The position numbers were made by a program, and so were the translations under genes. A DNA stretch of 5,190 nt from Parachlamydiales bacterium (GTDB lineage Bacteria; Chlamydiota; Chlamydiia; Chlamydiales; SM23-39). Under the pieces are notes generated by a model. The model saw only the letters and a program-made list of their open reading frames with translations, made no database searches and was not told where the DNA came from. The stretch lies in NCBI GenBank assembly GCA_020058465.1, contig JAGVDZ010000037.1, forward strand, positions 1 to 5,190, read 5' to 3'. Below are positions 1 to 4,254 of the stretch, one piece after another (the stretch's first letter is position 1; every line of letters starts with the position of its first letter).

Positions 1-152
1 AAATGAACTCAAAAGTGGGTTTTTGACAGTGTCGGCGACGCCTGGAGTTCATCTTTCTTGATGTCGCTAAACTTTTTAAGGTTAGCTGCTTCAGAAAGAT
101 GAATCCAAGCTACTTCCTTGTCAAATTTCCAAATCTTGAATTCATTTGTGTA
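1..152 (+). repeat. MITE-like palindromic element, copy A (left end cut by window)
   Basis: This is one of two near-identical ~157-bp elements. Aligned with the reverse complement of 470-627 it differs at about a dozen of ~153 positions, with one indel. The right terminus reads TTCATTTGTGTA followed by TA (153-154). By comparison with copy B, about five bases of the left terminus (TACAC) lie outside the window. The element is an imperfect palindrome: the arm with CTGGAGTTCATCTTTCT (43-59) pairs with the arm around 93-111, and the centre is the CTAAACTTTTTAAG region near 68-81. No transposase is present, so movement would need an enzyme supplied in trans. TA flanks and size fit a MITE of the IS630/Tc1-mariner group; that family assignment is inference. 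ORFs crossing it appear to be by-products of the palindrome. Confidence 0.85.
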
Positions 153-297
153 TATCAATGGATTCCTCAGCACAAATTGTGTCTCCAATCTGAAAGTCAC
201 GTTTGGTATTCACTAAGAGGAGCGACACAAGAGCTCTACGAAAGGGAGGAAAATCCGTTGGCGTCTCTTAAACAAAAGGGGGTATCATAGGGTATTG

Positions 298-444
298 ATG
301 ACAAAAAATAAACCCCCGAAAAAACTCGCAAACAACTCGATGCCAAAAGACATCGGGGTGCATTTTTTTAAGAAAATTGGTGCTGGCATTAACCCGAGCG
401 CTCAAAAGGTGACAAAATGCGCTAGCGAGGCTTTGCCGAATTGA
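298..444 (+). CDS. Doubtful small ORF, 48 residues, basic, unknown
   Basis: The ORF runs from an ATG at 298 to a TGA at 442-444 and lies entirely within the spacer between the two inverted repeats. The product would be Lys-rich, starting MTKNKPPKKLANN and containing HFFKKIGAGINPSAQKVTK, with one Cys and no hydrophobic segment long enough to cross a membrane. A weak AGGG lies 5 bases before the start; a second ATG at 340 is possible. I do not recognise it. Against it: very short, poor ribosome binding site, and overlap with a stem-loop. For it: its position as the only frame that could be cargo between the elements. It may be a remnant of a longer gene, since the same frame is open back to 217. 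Confidence 0.22.
   Translation: MTKNKPPKKLANNSMPKDIGVHFFKKIGAGINPSAQKVTKCASEALPN
336..369 (+). terminator. Weak stem-loop followed by T7
   Basis: CTCGATG (336-342) pairs with CATCGGG (351-357) through seven pairs including one T-G, with an eight-base loop. Seven Ts follow at 363-369, but five unpaired bases (GTGCA) separate stem and T run, which is poor for an intrinsic terminator. It also lies inside the doubtful 298-444 ORF, so both are unlikely to be functional. Confidence 0.22.
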
Positions 445-469
445 TTTCCAAATCGCAGCCAGCAGGCTA

Positions 470-627
470 TACACAAATGAATTCAAAATTTGGGCATTTG
501 ACAAGGAGGTAGCCTGGAATTCATCTTTCTGAAGCACCTAAACTTAAAAAGTTTAGCGATACCAAGAAAGGTGAACTCCAGGCGTCGCCGACACTGTCAA
601 AAACCAACTTTTGAGTTCATTTGTGTA
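470..627 (-). repeat. MITE-like palindromic element, copy B (complete, 158 bp)
   Basis: This is a complete element flanked by TA (468-469) and TA (628-629). The termini are inverted repeats: TACACAAATGAATTCAAAA on the left and, read on the other strand, TACACAAATGAACTCAAAA on the right. Pairing continues through nearly the whole length: TTTGACA near each arm's middle, then CCTGGAATTCATCTTTCT (513-530) against AGAAAGGTGAACTCCAGG (565-582), closing on CTAAACTT-AAA-AAGTTTAG at 538-556. The element would fold into one long imperfect hairpin in DNA or RNA. It is inverted relative to copy A. No coding capacity is evident. Mobilisation by an IS630/Tc1-mariner-type transposase elsewhere in the genome is inferred from the TA flanks and termini. 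Confidence 0.88.
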
Positions 628-658
628 TATAACTATCACTATTCAAATAATAAACAAG

Positions 659-688
659 TTGCCAGTAATTAAAATTATTTATTAAAAT
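659..688 (+). promoter_or_regulatory. Candidate sigma70-type promoter for the membrane protein gene
   Basis: TTGCCA (659-664, five of six consensus bases) is followed after 18 bases by TAAAAT (683-688, five of six). The stretch is AT-rich and lies in the only gap upstream of the gene at 872. It would start transcription near 695 and give a leader of about 175 bases. It begins about 30 bases beyond copy B, so that element is adjacent to it but does not supply it. Confidence 0.4.
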
Positions 689-697
689 CGAGTTATA

Positions 698-772
698 GAG
701 ACAAGCTGGGAGTTTGTCTCCGCAAGAGGTTATGGGCCAAAAGTGCACTTGCACCCTCCGCGGGTACGCGGA
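698..772 (+). other. Structured 5' leader: successive short hairpins
   Basis: Three stem-loops follow one another. GAGACAA (698-704) pairs with TTGTCTC (714-720) around a nine-base loop. GTGC (743-746) pairs with GCAC (751-754). TCCGCG (757-762) pairs with CGCGGA (767-772) around GGTA. They would lie in the transcript leader of the gene at 872. The third is followed by AAAAA rather than T, so it is not an intrinsic terminator on this strand. I recognise no riboswitch or known RNA family. The reading frame of the downstream gene stays open through part of this region back to a GTG at 743, but the ribosome binding site favours the later ATG. Confidence 0.35.
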
Positions 773-860
773 AAAATTCTCTGGCGTAGTAGTTTAGATA
801 AGTGCAGTCAAAAAACAGCGTTCGATATGGAAAGACAACCATCAGGCCATCAACCCAAAG

Positions 861-866
861 AGGGAG
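861..866 (+). promoter_or_regulatory. Ribosome binding site deciding the start at 872
   Basis: AGGGAG, within AAAGAGGGAG, stands 5 bases before the ATG at 872-874. The alternative GTG at 743 has no comparable site and would add 43 polar residues of unusual composition ahead of the membrane segments. Confidence 0.65.
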
Positions 867-871
867 TTTCT

Positions 872-1279
872 ATGCAGGACATCGAGCACTTTGCTAAAAA
901 GCACACGACAGAGGTCTTTTCGATTTTAGCCCTTATTATCGCAATGGTATCGAGTGCTTTCCATTTTTTTACGGGCCCTGGCCTGACGATTGTATTCACA
1001 ACGGTGGGAGCCATTTTGGCGATTCTGTTCCCAGCACCGATTCAAAAAGGGTTGAGACAGCTTTACCAATTTACCTATAGACAAGATAAGACGACAGAAA
1101 TCGTCCTTGGGGCCGTGAAGATTATCGTCGCCATCTTCATCCCTTTTCTTTATTTCGGCCTCATCGGACTCTTAGCAGGGGGCTCGTACCACTACCATAT
1201 CCACAGCTCCAGACATGCTCGCTTTGAGCGTCGTGATAACAACACCCACTCCAATCATACAGGCGATGAACACGACTAA
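872..1279 (+). CDS. Small membrane protein, three hydrophobic segments, His-rich tail; function unknown
   Basis: I do not recognise a named family for this 135-residue protein. It has a short polar N-terminus (1-14), hydrophobic segments at about 15-34, 36-55 and 76-103, and a basic loop between the second and third (KGLRQLYQFTYRQDK, 59-73). A hydrophilic tail (104-135) follows, with seven His, in HYHIH, SRH, THSNH and DEH contexts. It should be an inner-membrane protein. The basic 59-73 loop suggests a cytoplasmic loop, which would put the His-rich tail on the outer face if all three segments cross. The tail could bind metal ions; that is inference from composition only. A Shine-Dalgarno sequence 5 bases upstream sets the ATG start. 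The gene is the only convincing plus-strand gene here, appears monocistronic with a structured leader, and converges on the next gene 47 bases downstream with no clear terminator between. Confidence 0.8.
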   Translation: MQDIEHFAKKHTTEVFSILALIIAMVSSAFHFFTGPGLTIVFTTVGAILAILFPAPIQKGLRQLYQFTYRQDKTTEIVLGAVKIIVAIFIPFLYFGLIGLLAGGSYHYHIHSSRHARFERRDNNTHSNHTGDEHD

Positions 1280-1326
1280 TTCCAAATATCAAAAACAACC
1301 GGAACAATTGGCATAGTTCGAGCCTC

Positions 1327-2112
1327 TCACATGACTTCCAACCTATTATCTCCATTCACTCTATAGCTCACTTTGTTCTCTTCCTCGTCTTGAACATGTA
1401 CAGTCGACCGTTCTGATAGACCCAGAGTATACCCATATCGTCCCGGAGCCACTTGCGACCATACTGGCTGTATTTCATGTCTACGCCTGACACCTAGGAT
1501 TTGTCGCCTGAAGATATACTTCTTTCCAGTACAGGAATTTACGCCAGCTTTTCGAAGAGCCCCCACCACTAGATCGTTGGCTTTGTTGGCTGCTTGCACG
1601 ATTGGAGGTCCGTAGAGAACATTGAAGGAATAGGCCTGCTCCTGTTTTAGATCCTCAGTAACACTTCCGAAAGAAAGGAGGTTGCCCTCCCTCACATAAT
1701 AGGAAGTATCCAACTGAGCTCCCCGATAAATCATTGCTGTAGCTTCAGTGGAGTTCCCATCTTCGATGGCCTTGGCAAGCTTCCGAAATAGCGCTCTGCT
1801 GTCCTGAGGATCAATTAGATCGCGCATCTTTGAAAGACTCTCTTGGCTTGGCCCCACAAGGTTGGGTTGAAAAATCTTATACTGAACGACATTCTCAATA
1901 GTCGCGGAAGTCCCAATAGAATTGATCAAACGGATATAGCTTCTTTTATCAACGCTGTACTCTTCCCCACCAAAGTCAACAGTCATTGAAAGACCGAATA
2001 GCCACGCAAAGAACTGGGTGATGCAATTGTTATAAGAGTTGACATTTCCTACGTAATGAAAATCCTTGGCAATATAAAGCCGTTGCCAACTTACTGTTGT
2101 ATAGATCATCAT
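1327..2112 (-). CDS. Ankyrin-repeat-like protein with unrecognised N-terminal region
   Basis: The product is about 260 residues. Residues 105-136 (ALFRKLAKAIEDGNSTEA then MIYRGAQLDT) resemble a first, capping ankyrin repeat. Residues 167-192 (YGPPIVQAANKANDLVVGAL then RKAGVN) fit the ankyrin pattern G-TPL-AA-G--VV--LL-AGA-N well. About 30 residues separate the two. The N-terminal 65 residues include an aromatic stretch (NNCITQFFAWLFGLS, 28-42) and a strand-like GGEEYSVDKRSYIRL; I cannot name this region. The C-terminus is basic, then polar. Ankyrin repeats mediate protein-protein contacts, and in intracellular bacteria such proteins are often secreted effectors, but no secretion signal is evident. 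The start is one of two adjacent ATGs (2112 or 2109); AAGGT at 2116-2120 is better spaced for the second. A TATAAA-like -10 (2155-2160) lacks a good -35. A short MITE lies 62 bases upstream. Confidence 0.78.
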   Translation of the reverse strand: MMIYTTVSWQRLYIAKDFHYVGNVNSYNNCITQFFAWLFGLSMTVDFGGEEYSVDKRSYIRLINSIGTSATIENVVQYKIFQPNLVGPSQESLSKMRDLIDPQDSRALFRKLAKAIEDGNSTEATAMIYRGAQLDTSYYVREGNLLSFGSVTEDLKQEQAYSFNVLYGPPIVQAANKANDLVVGALRKAGVNSCTGKKYIFRRQILGVRRRHEIQPVWSQVAPGRYGYTLGLSERSTVHVQDEEENKVSYRVNGDNRLEVM

Positions 2113-2173
2113 TTTACCTTAAATATTTTAAAAAATCAGTTTAACTAACTTTAGTTTATAAGTAAATGATATA

Positions 2174-2261
2174 TACACAAATAAACTAATACCATTCGCA
2201 CGAAATAAATTCATATTTAACTGCGTCGGTTTAGCAACAAACTTTTGAGTTCATTTGTGTA
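2174..2261 (+). repeat. Short MITE relative, copy C (88 bp)
   Basis: The left end TACACAAATAAACT and the right end AGTTCATTTGTGTA are inverted repeats with one mismatch, and each is flanked by TATA. The right 26 bases (2240-2265) are identical to the right end of copy B (606-631). The middle lacks the long palindrome and core hairpin of the 157-bp form, although TGCGTCGG and TTTAGC may be traces of it. It is either an internally deleted derivative or a separate short subtype mobilised through the same ends. It lies between two minus-strand genes: 37 bases past the stop of the 2299-2928 gene and upstream of the ankyrin-like gene, whose promoter region it borders. Confidence 0.75.
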
Positions 2262-2298
2262 TATATGAAACTACACTGAAATATTCATGCAACTAGAG

Positions 2299-2928
2299 CT
2301 AGAGACCTTGACCCTTTTTTGCCTCAAGAAATCGTTCTAGGGAGGTCCCACTTTGAGAAAAGCTTTGGGAAAGAGATGCTGCCACCTCTTTACCCTCGCT
2401 CGACTTTAAAAATCGATCCAACTCAAGCCAAGCCACCTTCTCTGCCTCCACGTTCATAAGGGCTTTTTCTAAAAAGGCGATTCTCAATAAGTTGGCTCCA
2501 TAAAGATAGGCAAATGTCTGCTTCTGACCCCCCAAGGACTCTTTGAGCTCTTGAGATTTCAAAAGGGCCATTTGCAACTCTCGCTTTTCAATTAAAATTG
2601 AAACCTCAGCAAAAGTGCCATGAAAAGGAAGATCTTGTTTTATGTACGCAATCGGTTTTTCAGCTAAGCGTGAAGCTTCGGTAGCTTTACCATCTCGTAG
2701 CAACTTTTCTACAGCCAAGGCCGCCCACTTAAGTTGCCCTTGTTCTCGGAATAATTGCATCCACGATTGAGTGTCTTCTGGTCTGAGCGGGTATCCATTG
2801 AGCTGACTTAACGCCTTCTTAAATTGCTCCGAAGAATCTTTCATCGGGGCCGCATAAAAATATCCAACAAGGATCGCTACACCGGCCAGCAACGCACCCA
2901 AAGAGACCCACCAACGACGACCTAACAT
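2299..2928 (-). CDS. Single-pass membrane-anchored helical (TPR-like) protein, function unknown
   Basis: This 209-residue protein begins MLGRRWWVSL, followed by a hydrophobic segment at about 6-25. With Arg-Arg in front of that segment, it should be anchored in the inner membrane with the bulk outside the cytoplasm. There is no lipobox and no Cys anywhere, so it is an anchor or uncleaved signal rather than a lipoprotein signal. Residues 32-209 are predicted almost wholly helical and rich in Lys, Glu, Leu and Ala. The pairs at 54-90 (WMQLFREQGQLKWAALAVEK, then LLRDGKATEASRLAE) and 104-133 resemble degenerate tetratricopeptide-like hairpins. The architecture recalls YfgM-type proteins, but similarity is by layout only. 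The ATG at 2928 is chosen over an in-frame TTG at 2946 because a strong AAGGGAGG precedes it by seven bases. It follows the glycosyltransferase gene on the same strand after 216 bases, so separate transcription is likely. Confidence 0.8.
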   Translation of the reverse strand: MLGRRWWVSLGALLAGVAILVGYFYAAPMKDSSEQFKKALSQLNGYPLRPEDTQSWMQLFREQGQLKWAALAVEKLLRDGKATEASRLAEKPIAYIKQDLPFHGTFAEVSILIEKRELQMALLKSQELKESLGGQKQTFAYLYGANLLRIAFLEKALMNVEAEKVAWLELDRFLKSSEGKEVAASLSQSFSQSGTSLERFLEAKKGQGL

Positions 2929-2935
2929 AAGAATG

Positions 2936-2943
2936 CCTCCCTT
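2936..2943 (-). promoter_or_regulatory. Strong ribosome binding site fixing the start at 2928
   Basis: On the minus strand AAGGGAGG stands seven bases before the ATG at 2926-2928. The site lies within the six extra codons that an upstream TTG start (2944-2946) would add, which argues that those codons are untranslated leader. Confidence 0.75.
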
Positions 2944-2980
2944 CAAAGACGATGTCTCCTATTTTACCAAACTTATGAAA

Positions 2981-3009
2981 TATATACCGCACACGGCTTG
3001 AAACTTGAA
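2981..3009 (-). promoter_or_regulatory. Weak candidate promoter for the 2299-2928 gene
   Basis: On the minus strand TATATA (2981-2986) lies 17 bases after TTCAAG (3004-3009). The -10 is reasonable but the -35 matches only three of six consensus bases. The position, 50-80 bases upstream of the start codon, is suitable. Confidence 0.25.
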
Positions 3010-3053
3010 TTTTGCCAGCGTCGAATAACCACTAAATTTGGGACTCGCCTTCA

Positions 3054-3078
3054 TAGCTAAGCTTTTTAAGTTTAGCTA
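3054..3078. repeat. Hairpin resembling the MITE core, copy D (decayed)
   Basis: TAGCTAAGCTT (3054-3064) pairs with AAGTTTAGCTA (3068-3078): eleven pairs with one G-T and a three-base loop. The sequence matches the centre of copy A (GCTAAACTTTTTAAGGTTAGC) with only two or three differences. The similarity continues outside the stem as CTTCTGACAAGA against CTTCAGAAAGA, so it is not merely a shared palindrome. The terminal repeats seen in A-C are not recognisable around it. It lies 66 bases past the stop of the glycosyltransferase gene. Neither strand has a T run right after the stem, so it is not a standard intrinsic terminator, though such a stem could stabilise the 3' end of the mRNA. Confidence 0.55.
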
Positions 3079-3144
3079 CTTCTGACAAGAAAAAGCCTGA
3101 CCAAAATTGAGGGGGGCTTCCTTGCATCAATCCTGCTCTACGTA

Positions 3145-4254
3145 CTAATTTTTTAATTGACATTCCATAGTATCATAAATCCGGTCCATCGCAGAGACAG
3201 TCTGATCCCATGTATAATATTTTAGAGCCAAGTCTCTTGCTGATAGCCCCATCTTCCTTCTCTCTTCGGGATGATCCAAGAACCAAAGAACCCGATCAGC
3301 CACATCCTGAGGGGACAGTGCAGGCACCAAAAACCCTGTCACCCCATGGATACATATCTCGCTAAGTCCTCCCGTCGGAGTTGTCAATAAAGGTTTACCA
3401 AGCCCTGCCGCTTGTAGAGATGCTTGTGAAACCCCTTCATTGGATGTACTCAACAATACAAACAAATCCAAAGCTTGGATTCCGACCAGGGGCTCTTCTA
3501 GATGACCTGTGAACGACACCACTCCATCAAGACCTAATGTTCGTGCACGTTGTCGATAGATTTGTTCGTGACCCCCTCCGATCACAAACCACTTAATCTC
3601 TCGCTTATTTCGGAGAAGATAAGCTGCCTCCAATAAATCAAAAAGCCCCTTCCAAGAGCGCATGACGCAGACGGTGCCTACCACAAAGTGATCTTGCTTC
3701 AAAGCCCACTGCTTTTGAAACGCCTTGACTGGAGCATCATCGACTCTAAGCCTTGCAACATCGATGCCTGTCACCACACACTGACATTTAGAAAGGGACT
3801 TTCTAGCTTTAGCAGCAATGTGGGGCAATATAGTTGAACAAGTACCCACAACAAAATCAGCTAATAATCCGTAAAGAATCCAGGCATTGACGCCACCTCG
3901 AATAGGCGCCGAGATATGGCGTGTCCTTACAATCGACACCCGGCAAAAGCGAGCGGCTAATCCTCCTATCCAGGCATCGAGTGATGAGTGCGTATGCACA
4001 ATACCGATATGACACCGCTGAATCATCCAAACGAGTCTCATGAACGTTTGAATCCATCTAGATTTGCGAAAATCCAATTCTTCAACCTCAAATCCACAGG
4101 CTCGAGCCCGCTTCGCTAAGACTCCACCTCTCATCACTCCAAGGTATACCTTGTATCCCAACGCAGTCATGGCTTGCATTTCCTTGAGGATCCTCATCTC
4201 TTGGCCGCCCCAACCTGTCGATGCTTCCAAGTGTAAAATATGGGTCTTTTTCAT
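3145..4254 (-). CDS. Family-4-type (GT-B) glycosyltransferase
   Basis: The 369-residue product has the layout and length of a GT4 retaining enzyme, which transfers a sugar from a nucleotide-sugar to a glycan or lipid acceptor on the cytoplasmic side of the inner membrane. The N-terminal acceptor domain holds a Gly-rich loop (GWGGQE, 14-19) and HTHSSLDAWIGGLAAR (87-102). The linker has VTGIDVARL (161-169). The C-terminal donor domain has GTVCVMRSWKGLFDLLEA (193-210), FVIGGG (223-228), VSFTGHLEE (246-254), and EGVSQASLQAAGLGKPLL (273-290). In that last motif Gln replaces the second Glu of the classical E-x7-E, a variant found in many GT4 proteins. GGLSEI and GVTGFLVP (295-311) complete the fold. 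There is no signal peptide. The ATG overlaps the mutY TGA by 4 bp and has no clear Shine-Dalgarno sequence, so translation probably depends on mutY. The substrate cannot be told; a lipopolysaccharide or other surface glycan role is the likeliest. Confidence 0.93.
   Translation of the reverse strand: MKKTHILHLEASTGWGGQEMRILKEMQAMTALGYKVYLGVMRGGVLAKRARACGFEVEELDFRKSRWIQTFMRLVWMIQRCHIGIVHTHSSLDAWIGGLAARFCRVSIVRTRHISAPIRGGVNAWILYGLLADFVVGTCSTILPHIAAKARKSLSKCQCVVTGIDVARLRVDDAPVKAFQKQWALKQDHFVVGTVCVMRSWKGLFDLLEAAYLLRNKREIKWFVIGGGHEQIYRQRARTLGLDGVVSFTGHLEEPLVGIQALDLFVLLSTSNEGVSQASLQAAGLGKPLLTTPTGGLSEICIHGVTGFLVPALSPQDVADRVLWFLDHPEERRKMGLSARDLALKYYTWDQTVSAMDRIYDTMECQLKN

Larger units (their letters stand above)
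155..467. other. Unique spacer between inverted MITE copies; no clear gene
   Basis: These 313 bases separate copies A and B and match neither. There is no long ORF of convincing composition. One short plus-strand ORF (298-444) and one weak stem-loop followed by a T run (336-369) are listed separately. A good Shine-Dalgarno-like AAGGGAGGA at 242-250 precedes only a TTG-started frame of ten codons (258-290), too short to call. The segment may be original chromosomal sequence into which two elements inserted, or cargo caught between them. Confidence 0.5.

Noticed and set aside
9..200. Minus-strand 63-codon frame across copy A
   Set aside because: Nearly all of it lies in the palindromic repeat; no ribosome binding site and no recognisable protein, so it is a by-product of the element.
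99..290. Plus-strand 63-codon frame starting inside copy A
   Set aside because: The start lies in the repeat and the frame runs through its terminus; without conservation data there is no support for translation.
273..290. Loss of the second Glu of E-x7-E in the glycosyltransferase (residue numbers) as a sign of inactivation
   Set aside because: The EGVxQAxLQA form with Gln is a common active variant in GT4 proteins, and all other motifs are intact.
268..537. Minus-strand 89-codon frame
   Set aside because: It begins inside copy B, runs opposite the spacer, has unusual composition rich in Phe, Cys and His, and no ribosome binding site.
1..627. CRISPR array
   Set aside because: Only two copies, inverted rather than direct, each ~157 bp and palindromic, with one 313-bp spacer and no cas genes.
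743..871. N-terminal extension of the membrane protein from a GTG
   Set aside because: A good ribosome binding site directly precedes the ATG at 872, while the extension is polar, lacks such a site and overlaps leader hairpins.
1280..1326. Terminator between the convergent genes
   Set aside because: Only a weak AATTCC/GGAACAATT pairing with no T run; not enough to call.
3857..4057. Frame inside the glycosyltransferase gene
   Set aside because: It is an overlapping frame within a strongly supported gene and shows no independent signals.
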